From Bacteroidota bacterium (lineage in GTDB: Bacteria; Bacteroidota; Bacteroidia; Sphingobacteriales; Sphingobacteriaceae), in contig JAEYZM010000025.1 in NCBI GenBank assembly GCA_023427985.1, positions 1 to 26,972 of the forward strand: 26,972 bases of DNA, read 5' to 3'. How positions within the stretch are numbered: position 1 is the stretch's first letter; the number at the start of each line of letters is the position of its first letter. The position numbers and the translations under genes are program-made. Under the pieces are notes generated by a model. The model worked only from the letters and a program-made list of their open reading frames with translations. It was not told the origin of the DNA and did no database searches. Below are positions 15,959-24,171 of the stretch, piece by piece.

Positions 15959-16951
15959 CTATACCGAGAAATTAATCTCCGTACTGTCTCCTAAATTTAA
16001 ACTTTGTGTTAAGCCTTTAAGCGAGGCATCGTTACCAATTAATGAATCGCGTAGCACTACGTCTTCTAATTGAGAGTAAGAACCTATGATTGAATTTCTG
16101 ATAATCGAATTATCGACATAGGTATGTTCACCAATAGAAACATTGGGACCTATGATAGAATTTTGAATTCGGCAATTGGCTGGAATGCTAACAGGAGGAA
16201 TGATAATGGTATTTGGAAAATTCAGATGTTCTTGTTTCTGCATGCGATTCAAAAGCATTGCGTTGGTAGTAAGCAAAACCTCTTTTTTTCCGCAATCGTA
16301 CCACTCTTCCACTTTAAAGGATTTCAATTTCAAACCATTGTTCACCATATGCATTAATGCATCTGTTAACTGAAATTCATTGTGAGTACGCGAATCGGTT
16401 TGAATCAAATGATCCAAGGCTTCCATCAATTGTTTGCCTTCGTTGATTTTATAAATACCAACCATAGCCATGTTCGATTTTGGAATCACGGGCTTTTCTA
16501 CCAGACGAGAAATGGTACCATCTTCGGAGAATTCTACTACTCCAAAATTTCTAGGATCTTCTACTTTTTTGATCCCCACAACAGATCCAGAGAATTGTAC
16601 AAATTCTTTCAGATGTATATCGAAAATCGTATCCCCCAGCACAATGAGTAATTGATCTTCTGCATCGACCAAATCTTTGGCCGTCCAAATAGCATGACCA
16701 ATGCCTTCTTTCTGCGCTTGAACCACAAAATGTTTTTTGAGATTTGGGTAGGTCTCCGTAACATAATTCTGAATTTTATCGCCCAAATAGCCAATCACAA
16801 AAATAAATTCTGTGATACCTACATCGGCAATACTGTCGATGATGTGCCCTAAAATGGGCTTTCCTGCTACAGGAACTAATGCTTTAGGCTGTGTATGAGT
16901 ATGCGGACGTAATCGACTACCAATACCAGCAACGGGGATGATCGCTTTCAT
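15959..16951 (-). CDS. Sugar-phosphate nucleotidyltransferase, paralogue of the gene at 10774
   Basis: A 330-residue NTP-transferase with the same layout as the gene at 10774: VAGIGSRLRPHT...PKALV (7-25), GIGHA (83-87), metal-binding Asp107 in VLGDTIF, VEKP and EWYDCG, followed by hexapeptide turns of a left-handed beta helix (IQNSIIGPNVSIGEHTYVDNSII and similar). The GHA motif and helix sequence differ enough from the paralogue to suggest a different sugar or base. It would feed an activated sugar to glycan synthesis; specificity is unknown. It is divergent from glyA across 92 bases and separated from the next minus-strand gene by two heptamer arrays. Confidence 0.88.
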   Translation of the reverse strand: MKAIIPVAGIGSRLRPHTHTQPKALVPVAGKPILGHIIDSIADVGITEFIFVIGYLGDKIQNYVTETYPNLKKHFVVQAQKEGIGHAIWTAKDLVDAEDQLLIVLGDTIFDIHLKEFVQFSGSVVGIKKVEDPRNFGVVEFSEDGTISRLVEKPVIPKSNMAMVGIYKINEGKQLMEALDHLIQTDSRTHNEFQLTDALMHMVNNGLKLKSFKVEEWYDCGKKEVLLTTNAMLLNRMQKQEHLNFPNTIIIPPVSIPANCRIQNSIIGPNVSIGEHTYVDNSIIRNSIIGSYSQLEDVVLRDSLIGNDASLKGLTQSLNLGDSTEINFSV

Positions 16952-17043
16952 AATTCAAAAATCGGCTCAAATTACGCATAATTGGGCTAAGAAAAGAAGA
17001 AATTAAGTCATTTATCATTACTTTAGCATTTTAATACACAAGC

Positions 17044-18318
17044 ATGAAAAGAGATAACGAAGTATTTAAATTAATACAAAAAGAGGCACATCGCCAAGAA
17101 GAAGGGATTGAATTAATAGCCTCTGAAAACTTTGTAACGGAGCAAGTGATGGAAGCCCAAGGCTCATGTTTAACGAATAAATATGCAGAGGGATTACCAG
17201 GGAAAAGATACTATGGTGGATGTCAGGTGGTGGATCAGGTGGAGCAATTGGCAATAGATCGTGTAAAGCAATTGTTTGGAGCTGAGTGGGCCAATGTGCA
17301 ACCACATTCAGGAGCACAAGCGAATGCGGCAGTGATGTTGGCGGTCTTAAAGCCGGGCGATAAGATATTGGGATTTGATCTTTCACATGGTGGGCATTTA
17401 ACACATGGTTCTCCGGTGAATTTTTCGGGACAATTATACGTGCCAAGTTTTTATGGTGTGGAGAAAGAAACTGGTTTAATCAATTACGATACCTTTGAAA
17501 AAATTGCAACGAATGAGAAACCAAAATTGATTATTTGTGGAGCATCGGCTTACTCTCGCGATTGGGATTATGCGCGTATGAGAAAAGTTGCGGATAAGGT
17601 AGGTGCTTTGTTATTGGCCGATATTTCACATCCATCGGGATTAATTGCTAGAGGATTGTTAAACGATCCATTACCGCATTGTCATATCGTAACCACTACT
17701 ACACATAAAACCTTACGCGGACCAAGAGGTGGATTGATAATGATGGGTAAAGATTTTGCAAATCCTTGGGGATTAAAAACACCAAAAGGTGAAATTAAAA
17801 TGATGTCGCAATTGCTCGATGCAGCAGTGTTTCCGGGCACTCAAGGTGGACCACTAGAACATGTGATTGCAGCAAAAGCCGTAGCATTTGGAGAAGCGCT
17901 AAGTGATTCGTATTTTAAATACATCTTACAAGTGAAGAAAAATGCTCAAGCTATGGCTAAAGCATTTGTGAAAAGAGGTTATCAAATTATTTCGGGTGGA
18001 ACTGATAATCATTTGATGTTAATTGATTTGAGAAATAAAAACATCACCGGTAAGGCAGCAGAGAATGCATTGGTTTTGGCCGATATTACCATCAACAAAA
18101 ACATGGTTCCGTTTGACGATAAGTCGCCATTCGTAACCTCCGGTATTCGTGTTGGTACCGCAGCCATTACGAGTAGAGGCATGAAGGAAAAGCATATGGA
18201 TTATATTGTTGAATTAATGGATCGAGTGTTGATGAATATGGAAGATGAAAAAACCATTAAAAAAGTAAAGAAAGAAGTGAACGATTGGATGAAAGACTTC
18301 CCATTGTATAAAAAATAA
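17044..18318 (+). CDS. glyA: Serine hydroxymethyltransferase
   Basis: PLP enzyme interconverting serine plus tetrahydrofolate with glycine plus 5,10-methylene-THF in the cytoplasm, the main source of one-carbon units. The 424-residue sequence carries IELIASENF (22-30), NKYAEGLPGKRYYGG (45-59), QPHSGAQAN (86-94), the PLP region ADISHPSGLIARG (192-204) and TTTTHKTLRGPRGG with PLP Lys222. Length is typical. A one-base overlap (TAATG) links it to the YaiO-type gene. The divergent gap holds TACTTTAG at 17019, one mismatch from the -7 consensus, but no clear -33 box. Confidence 0.97.
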   Translation: MKRDNEVFKLIQKEAHRQEEGIELIASENFVTEQVMEAQGSCLTNKYAEGLPGKRYYGGCQVVDQVEQLAIDRVKQLFGAEWANVQPHSGAQANAAVMLAVLKPGDKILGFDLSHGGHLTHGSPVNFSGQLYVPSFYGVEKETGLINYDTFEKIATNEKPKLIICGASAYSRDWDYARMRKVADKVGALLLADISHPSGLIARGLLNDPLPHCHIVTTTTHKTLRGPRGGLIMMGKDFANPWGLKTPKGEIKMMSQLLDAAVFPGTQGGPLEHVIAAKAVAFGEALSDSYFKYILQVKKNAQAMAKAFVKRGYQIISGGTDNHLMLIDLRNKNITGKAAENALVLADITINKNMVPFDDKSPFVTSGIRVGTAAITSRGMKEKHMDYIVELMDRVLMNMEDEKTIKKVKKEVNDWMKDFPLYKK

Positions 18319-19547
18319 TGCTTAAAAAAATTTTCTACATCATCGGTATTTTGTTGTATTCCTTTTCAGTGAATGCACAGGATACCGATTCTTTATTTAA
18401 AGCAGCACGCGACTTGGGCTTCAACGGCAAACGTGCGGAAGCAAGAGCATTGTGCTATCGTGCATTGGAGAAGAGTCCCGACTATACAGAGATTCGAGTG
18501 TTTTTAGGAAGGTTATATGTTTGGGACGATAAATACGATTCGGCAAGAATGGTATTTCAAGAATGCATAAATAGAGATCCGCAATCCCTAGATGCCTACT
18601 CGGCTTGGTGCGATGCTGAATTGTGGAGCGATAATTATTCGAGGGTATTGGAATTAAGTTCAGCAGCTTTAAAAATAGATTCGAACAATGCCGATATACT
18701 AATCAGAAGAGCTAGAGCTTATAATAATTTAGCTCAGTATTCAGAAGCATTTGCAACGGTTCAGAAAATTTTAAAAACCGATAAAAAAAATACGGCAGCT
18801 TTCGAACTTTCAGAAAACATCAAACGTAATTTGCAAAAAAACAAAATTTCATTGCAATACGATCGTGATGATTTCAACAAGCTGTTTGATCCATGGGATG
18901 GCATCAGCCTAAGCTATTCACGTCGGACAAAAACTTTTGGTTCAGTGATTGCTCGAATGAATTATGCCAATCGTTTTTTAAGTCCGGGTTACCAATTCGA
19001 ATTGGATGCCTATCCAAGTTTGGGCAAAAAGATGTATGCCTTTTTGAATGTGGGTTACTCGGCAGATGCAATTTTCCCGGAATACAAATGGAGTGCATCG
19101 ATCTATAGAAATTTAGGTCGAGCATTTGAAGGAGAATTGGGTGTTCGCTACTTGCAATTCAGTACTGTAACATGGGTGTACACCGCATCCATAGGAAAAT
19201 ACATCGGCAATTATTGGATTAATTTAAGACCCAATTTTATCCCGGGAGCATTGGGCTCATCGGGTTCTTTGAATTTAACAGTGCGTTATTATTTGAGCGA
19301 TGCCAACCATTATTTGAGTTTAATTGCAGGTTCTGGTATTTCTGCCGATGAAGTGCGGATACAGAGAAACGATGGCGCGCCAAATTCGGTATTGCTTAAA
19401 TCGAACCGCTTAAGATTGTCGTATCAAAAAGGATTGAAGCGCAATTATATTGTAAGCGTGGCAGCAGGTATTGCAGAAGAAGAAACCAGTTTCAATGGTT
19501 TCAGAATGAATTATAATTTCAGTGTAGGAATTGAAAAATCGTTTTAA
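18318..19547 (+). CDS. TPR plus YaiO-family outer-membrane beta-barrel protein
   Basis: A 409-residue exported protein: signal peptide (MLKKIFYIIGILLYSFSVNAQ), TPR helices to about residue 175 (GFNGKRAEARALCYRALEKSPDYTEIRVFLGRLY and following), then a beta-rich barrel domain ending in a terminal Phe (VGIEKSF), the usual outer-membrane assembly signal. The barrel part has paired aromatic strands (ISLSYSRR, VGYSADAIF, YKWSASIYRNLGRAFEGELGVRYLQF) as in YaiO-type proteins; in E. coli, yaiO sits beside the family-2 glycosyltransferase gene yaiP. A polysaccharide export porin or docking role is inferred. It overlaps glyA and the next gene by one base each (TAATG). Confidence 0.83.
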   Translation: MLKKIFYIIGILLYSFSVNAQDTDSLFKAARDLGFNGKRAEARALCYRALEKSPDYTEIRVFLGRLYVWDDKYDSARMVFQECINRDPQSLDAYSAWCDAELWSDNYSRVLELSSAALKIDSNNADILIRRARAYNNLAQYSEAFATVQKILKTDKKNTAAFELSENIKRNLQKNKISLQYDRDDFNKLFDPWDGISLSYSRRTKTFGSVIARMNYANRFLSPGYQFELDAYPSLGKKMYAFLNVGYSADAIFPEYKWSASIYRNLGRAFEGELGVRYLQFSTVTWVYTASIGKYIGNYWINLRPNFIPGALGSSGSLNLTVRYYLSDANHYLSLIAGSGISADEVRIQRNDGAPNSVLLKSNRLRLSYQKGLKRNYIVSVAAGIAEEETSFNGFRMNYNFSVGIEKSF

Positions 19548-20737
19548 TGAAAAAGTACTTTATCATTATTATTCTATTACTACTTTTTTTCATGCCCTTG
19601 TGGATGTATATCTGGTGGAAATACAGCAGTATTAAACCATTCAATATTTTAATTCTCGACAAAACGGTATTGGTACAACCGGGACAAGAACACAGTTCTA
19701 TCAATTGGGTATTAAAGAATGAGCAGTATGTGAAATGGGATTCTACCCATTACGATATTGCTAGAGATTATATGGGATTTTATCCATTTAAAAATAAAAA
19801 ATATTACACCAATGGATTGGAGAAAAGAGATACCAATCAAATCAACGTATTAGCCGAAAGCATTGATGCTGCTTACATTGCCGACTGTTATGGGATATAC
19901 AGAAACGATTGGTACGATGGTGATGTAAGAGAATATTCTAAAATAATTTATGGTGGCATGCACAAGAACGATGTGCATTTAATGAAGAAATTAGTTTCAC
20001 AAAAAAAACTTTTAATTGCCGAATTCAATTGCATGGCATCGCCCACTCCCAAAAAAGTAAAGTCGGAATTTGAAGAATTGTATGCTATTAAATGGACCGG
20101 TTGGATTGGTCGATATTTTGATGAATTGGATTCCAATAAGAATGTAGAATTACCACGTTGGGCCATTCGAAATTACGATCGGTTCCATTCAGACAAATGG
20201 GACTTCAGTGGGCAAGGGATTGTGTTGGTGAATGAAAGTGGACGAGTAGAAGTATTGGAAGACCGAAGACATTTAAACGGAGTAGCGCCGAATATCATAA
20301 GCAATGAAGCGGAGCAGAAACGTTTTGGTATTCCAGAAGAAATGCGGTATCCTTTTTGGTTTGAAATCAATTTAAGTTCTAGAAAAAATAATGTCATTTC
20401 AGTTTATAAACTGAACACTAACTCACTCGGCGATTCTATATTAAGTGCCAATAATATTTTAAAAGTATTTCCAGCGGTAATAGAACGGAAAGTAGAAGGC
20501 AAAAACATGTATTATTTTGCAGGAGATTTTGCCGATAATCCAATCGATTATAATTTATCAAAATTCAAAAAAATAGAATGGTTGAAAAAACTTTCCATCA
20601 ATACGGAAGTAAAAGGCGAACGCGAAAGTTTCTTTTACGATTTTTACTTACCCATGATGCGTACTATTCTCGATGATTATTATAGCAAACTTCCTAAAGA
20701 TAAAGTTAGATCAGAAATACCTATTTATCGATTTTAA
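19547..20737 (+). CDS. Membrane-anchored extracytoplasmic protein of unknown function
   Basis: Not recognised. The 396-residue protein has a strong N-terminal transmembrane anchor (about 5-24, very Ile/Leu-rich, then WMYIWWK), leaving the rest in the periplasm. Features seen are an opening strand FNILILDKTVLV, EHSSINWVL, the acidic and aromatic segment AYIADCYGIYRNDWYDGD, IIYGGMHKNDV, a strand motif LLIAEFNCMASPT, and WTGWIGRYFDEL. The strand-loop spacing suggests an alpha/beta enzyme, perhaps sugar-directed or GATase-like, but this is a guess. It is translated through a TAATG overlap with the YaiO-type gene, so it likely serves the same surface-glycan process. Its 3' end overlaps the LtaS-like gene tail by 17 bases. 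Confidence 0.8.
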   Translation: MKKYFIIIILLLLFFMPLWMYIWWKYSSIKPFNILILDKTVLVQPGQEHSSINWVLKNEQYVKWDSTHYDIARDYMGFYPFKNKKYYTNGLEKRDTNQINVLAESIDAAYIADCYGIYRNDWYDGDVREYSKIIYGGMHKNDVHLMKKLVSQKKLLIAEFNCMASPTPKKVKSEFEELYAIKWTGWIGRYFDELDSNKNVELPRWAIRNYDRFHSDKWDFSGQGIVLVNESGRVEVLEDRRHLNGVAPNIISNEAEQKRFGIPEEMRYPFWFEINLSSRKNNVISVYKLNTNSLGDSILSANNILKVFPAVIERKVEGKNMYYFAGDFADNPIDYNLSKFKKIEWLKKLSINTEVKGERESFFYDFYLPMMRTILDDYYSKLPKDKVRSEIPIYRF

Positions 20738-22748
20738 AATTCAATACTGAATCGGGTAGAATCTTATTGGAATTAAACGTGATATCTCGCTTCCTACAAT
20801 ATTCTTCGTATTTAGCCTGAGCCAATCGAATGGCAATTTGATCGTCGGCTTCCGATTGTTTGAAATAATCGTTGATCTTATAAAATTGCCCCATGCTGTA
20901 ATACAAGCCACGATCCACATAATCGCCAAACTCATTTTTATTTCTTTTGAGTGGAATAAATTTCTGAGAATTAAAATACCTTGAAGTATCCAAATTACTA
21001 CCTACCCAAGCATGTATCATCGATTTTTTCAAACCATAATTTAAGCGTAAATAGGCAAGAAAAGTTGGTGCAATATCCAATTGAGATGAAACTCCTTTGA
21101 AATATGCCGTTCGTTTTAAGTTGGGAGAATAAATAATGAGTGGCACATGAAATCGATCGAGGTTCGAGTTCAATGGAATCTCGGGCATTCGGTGGTCGCC
21201 TGTTATCACAAAAATAGTATTCTTAAAATCGCTACGTTTTTTATATTCGTTGATGAAATTCCGAATTGCATCATCGGTATACATAATTGTGGAATACATT
21301 TCCTTATACGGTTCGTATTTTTTCTTACCGTTTTCATCGATACCTATGCTTTGAAGTCGTTTATAAAATAGGTCGATGTAGTACTGTTGGTTATCAATTT
21401 TGAAAGGATTGTGGGTACTTAGTGTTAAAAATACATCAATCCTAGGTGCCGATTTTTTTTCTTGATCCTTTACTAAGAAATAATTTCTAAAAACTTCTTT
21501 GTCGCCATATCCCCAAGTAAATCCATTCGATGATTTAGGCATGGTCTTGAAATTTTGTGGATAATCGTTTAAGCCAACCATCAAATCAATTTTTTGACGT
21601 TTCAAAAAGATGTCCATCTTATCGAAACTCAGATCACCACCATGAAAAAAAGAAGTTCTATATCCATTTTGCTTAGCAATTCTTAATAAGCTCAAATGCT
21701 CTGGCATGGCATTGCCTAATTCCATGAACCCATTTTTAGAAAACGGTAAAGATGCAAACATACTTGGAAGTACAGCAAAGGTTCTACCTCCATTGCTTAA
21801 GAAATTATCCCAATACAAGGAATGCTCCGACAAGGAATCTAAGAAAGGAGTAAAACTACCAAACTCGGCTTCACGTCCGGAATAGGTTCTCCCCATTCCT
21901 TCTATAATAATAAATACAATATTCGGTGTCGTATCAAATCGGTTAAAATATGGACTCAATACATCTGCAGTAGAATCTCTATGTAGAAAAGGATAATTAT
22001 CGGGGTCAATGTATTTGGTACTGTTTGCAGCAAAATCATCATCGAAATAAAATCCATCGTAAGCTATAGAAGATCGTGTAAATGATTTTTCTGCAAGACT
22101 GTTACTGAAATACCTTAGCTTATTTTGAACGATTTGATGGTCTATTACTTTATTGAAATTTTTAGAATTCGGTTCAGCATATCCTGATAAAAATATGGAT
22201 GAGAAGGCAAATGTAAAATAAATCAATACCAAAAAGCTTGGCCATTCGATGCTCATAAATTTTTGTGGGATCCATAGGATGAATATCAATAGGACTATTG
22301 AACCTATGATGGTATATACATTCAACACATCTGCTGCACCAACCGTTTGCCGAATATCTTCATAGGTATAATCTAAGAACTCCGCTCCTAATGGATTTAA
22401 AGTACTTTTAAAATAAAAAATTAAAAGTATGTATGTGAAAACTAGAATCGCCAATAACAAATACATAAAAAAATTGACGACTCTGAAATCAAAAAATATT
22501 CCTAGTAAAATCAATGGCAAACAAAGAACAACTTGTAAATTAAAAAACACCAGAACATCAACAACGAAAACTTTTTGCAATTGCTCCCAAAATGTCATGC
22601 TAGTTGCATTGATGGATTGAATTAAAAACAATTCTGCCAATCGAACCAATAAAAACATTAAAAACATTGCAAGAGAAATGTTCAGATAATTTTGCGTGCT
22701 AATGATTAATCGATTTACAAAATAGGAATTGCTTTCTTTTATTCTCAT
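20721..22748 (-). CDS. LtaS-like phosphoglycerol transferase (sulfatase superfamily)
   Basis: Five N-terminal transmembrane helices (about 20-190) are followed by a periplasmic sulfatase/alkaline-phosphatase fold. Numbered from the ATG at 22748 (675 residues), the LtaS catalytic set is visible: metal Glu283 in FIIIEGMG, nucleophile Thr323 in NGGRTFAVLPS, substrate-site His446 in LSTHNPF, and metal Asp518-His519 in ITGDHRMPE; FFHGGD supplies a further His. Such enzymes transfer glycerol-phosphate from phosphatidylglycerol. In a Gram-negative it may decorate a polysaccharide or glycolipid, as OpgB does for glucans. A TTG at 22766 is in frame but overlaps the upstream gene; the ATG is one base after the glycosyltransferase stop, fitting coupling. 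Confidence 0.88.
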   Translation of the reverse strand: MRIKESNSYFVNRLIISTQNYLNISLAMFLMFLLVRLAELFLIQSINATSMTFWEQLQKVFVVDVLVFFNLQVVLCLPLILLGIFFDFRVVNFFMYLLLAILVFTYILLIFYFKSTLNPLGAEFLDYTYEDIRQTVGAADVLNVYTIIGSIVLLIFILWIPQKFMSIEWPSFLVLIYFTFAFSSIFLSGYAEPNSKNFNKVIDHQIVQNKLRYFSNSLAEKSFTRSSIAYDGFYFDDDFAANSTKYIDPDNYPFLHRDSTADVLSPYFNRFDTTPNIVFIIIEGMGRTYSGREAEFGSFTPFLDSLSEHSLYWDNFLSNGGRTFAVLPSMFASLPFSKNGFMELGNAMPEHLSLLRIAKQNGYRTSFFHGGDLSFDKMDIFLKRQKIDLMVGLNDYPQNFKTMPKSSNGFTWGYGDKEVFRNYFLVKDQEKKSAPRIDVFLTLSTHNPFKIDNQQYYIDLFYKRLQSIGIDENGKKKYEPYKEMYSTIMYTDDAIRNFINEYKKRSDFKNTIFVITGDHRMPEIPLNSNLDRFHVPLIIYSPNLKRTAYFKGVSSQLDIAPTFLAYLRLNYGLKKSMIHAWVGSNLDTSRYFNSQKFIPLKRNKNEFGDYVDRGLYYSMGQFYKINDYFKQSEADDQIAIRLAQAKYEEYCRKRDITFNSNKILPDSVLNFKIDK

Positions 22749-22749
22749 C

Positions 22750-24171
22750 TTATTTCTTTTTAGCAAAACCTTGTCGGGTCATTTCACCCCAAGATTTTTT
22801 ACCAGTTAAAAAATCATAATTACCACGTATCGACCACCAAAGGTTCATGGGATGGTATATGATAGGCTCAACAATTGCAACCCATAATAATTTCATGAGG
22901 TCGCGCTTATTTCTGTATTGATGATACGATAGTTCTTCGTATAAAATTGCGAAAGCCGATAAGGTATAGGAAAAGAAAAATACTGCAGCGAGTAATGCGA
23001 AAAAATAATTCGGGTTGATGTATCCCAAAATTGCGAGGATACATGCAAAGAGAATTCCGGTGAATTCAATAATGGGTGCAAACCATTCGAAGAACAACCA
23101 ATAGGGATAACTCAAGATCCCCAATAATCCATACTTGGGATTAAAGAATAAGCCTCTATGACTCAACATGGTTTCTATGGTACCTCGCATCCACCTATTT
23201 CTTTGTCGACTTAAAACTTTTTTGGTCGATGGTGCTTCTGTCCAACACAATGGATCTGGCACATACACCACTTTGTATTCCAAATTCCGTTCGGCCATAT
23301 ACCTACGCATACGCACCACCAATTCCATATCTTCTCCAACAGTATCGTGATAGTATCCACCACATGCAATCACAATTTTCCGATCAAACAATCCCAATGC
23401 TCCCGATACCAATAACAATCCGTTCAATCGGCTCCAAGCCATTCGACCCACTAAAAATGCTCTAAAATATTCCAATACTTGAACGCGTGGTAAAAATTGT
23501 TCGGGTAAATGTACTTTGGTAATTCTACCATGTTCAATCTCACATGAATTTGCAATACGAATGACACCACCTGTAGCAATTACTTTTTTCTTCTCTTCTA
23601 AAAAGGGCTTCACCATTTTTAAAAGCGCTTCACTTTCCAAAATACAATCCACATCGATACAAGCAATAATATCTTTCTGAGATATGTTGATGCCTGCATT
23701 CAAAGCATCTGCCTTGCCCCCATTCAGTTTATTTACTACGGTTAATTTATTATAAGATTTATTTTTAGATTTATATACACCTATAATTTCTTTCGACTTA
23801 ATTTTATATTCGATTGCAAATTCCACTTGTACCAAATCGAAATTCTCAATCATTTTTTGCATGGAATTATCCTTGCTTCCATCGTTCACAACAATTACTT
23901 CAAAATCGTTATAATACAGAGAAAGCAGGGATCGTATGTTTTCTACGATGGTATTTTCTTCGTTGTAGGCTGGAGCAATAATAGATATACTTGGTGCTAA
24001 GGGCGAAGATAGAATGACATTATAATCTACGAATGAATTTTTATTTTTGTAAAAAATCATTTCATAAGCCGATAATATTCCAAGCAGAACATAAGAAGTA
24101 CATACTGCCATTGCATAATAAAAGATGGCTGTTGAAACGAAGTTGCTGAATAATTCTATTATTAAATTCAT
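22750..24171 (-). CDS. Processive family-2 glycosyltransferase, inner membrane
   Basis: A 473-residue membrane GT2 resembling poly-GlcNAc synthase (PgaC/IcaA) and YaiP-type enzymes. N-terminal transmembrane helix (about 12-38); GT-A domain with APAYNEENT (66-74), Asp97 in VVNDGS, GGKADALNAG (151-160), DxD as Asp173-Val-Asp175, the TED-like GED (279-281) and the QRNRW acceptor/processivity motif (323-327); then about four C-terminal helices (about 345-415). This set predicts synthesis and inner-membrane translocation of a linear glycan from a nucleotide sugar. It overlaps the HEAT-protein gene by one base (TAATG) and precedes the LtaS-like gene by one base. No PilZ domain or c-di-GMP site is seen. 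The product sugar is unknown. Confidence 0.93.
   Translation of the reverse strand: MNLIIELFSNFVSTAIFYYAMAVCTSYVLLGILSAYEMIFYKNKNSFVDYNVILSSPLAPSISIIAPAYNEENTIVENIRSLLSLYYNDFEVIVVNDGSKDNSMQKMIENFDLVQVEFAIEYKIKSKEIIGVYKSKNKSYNKLTVVNKLNGGKADALNAGINISQKDIIACIDVDCILESEALLKMVKPFLEEKKKVIATGGVIRIANSCEIEHGRITKVHLPEQFLPRVQVLEYFRAFLVGRMAWSRLNGLLLVSGALGLFDRKIVIACGGYYHDTVGEDMELVVRMRRYMAERNLEYKVVYVPDPLCWTEAPSTKKVLSRQRNRWMRGTIETMLSHRGLFFNPKYGLLGILSYPYWLFFEWFAPIIEFTGILFACILAILGYINPNYFFALLAAVFFFSYTLSAFAILYEELSYHQYRNKRDLMKLLWVAIVEPIIYHPMNLWWSIRGNYDFLTGKKSWGEMTRQGFAKKK

Noticed and set aside
17019..17026. TACTTTAG as glyA promoter
   Set aside because: One mismatch in the -7 box and no -33 TTG at proper distance; kept only as a remark under glyA.
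17066..17446. 126-codon minus-strand frame inside glyA
   Set aside because: Shadow of a highly conserved glyA frame, low-complexity Pro/His/Leu composition, no start context.
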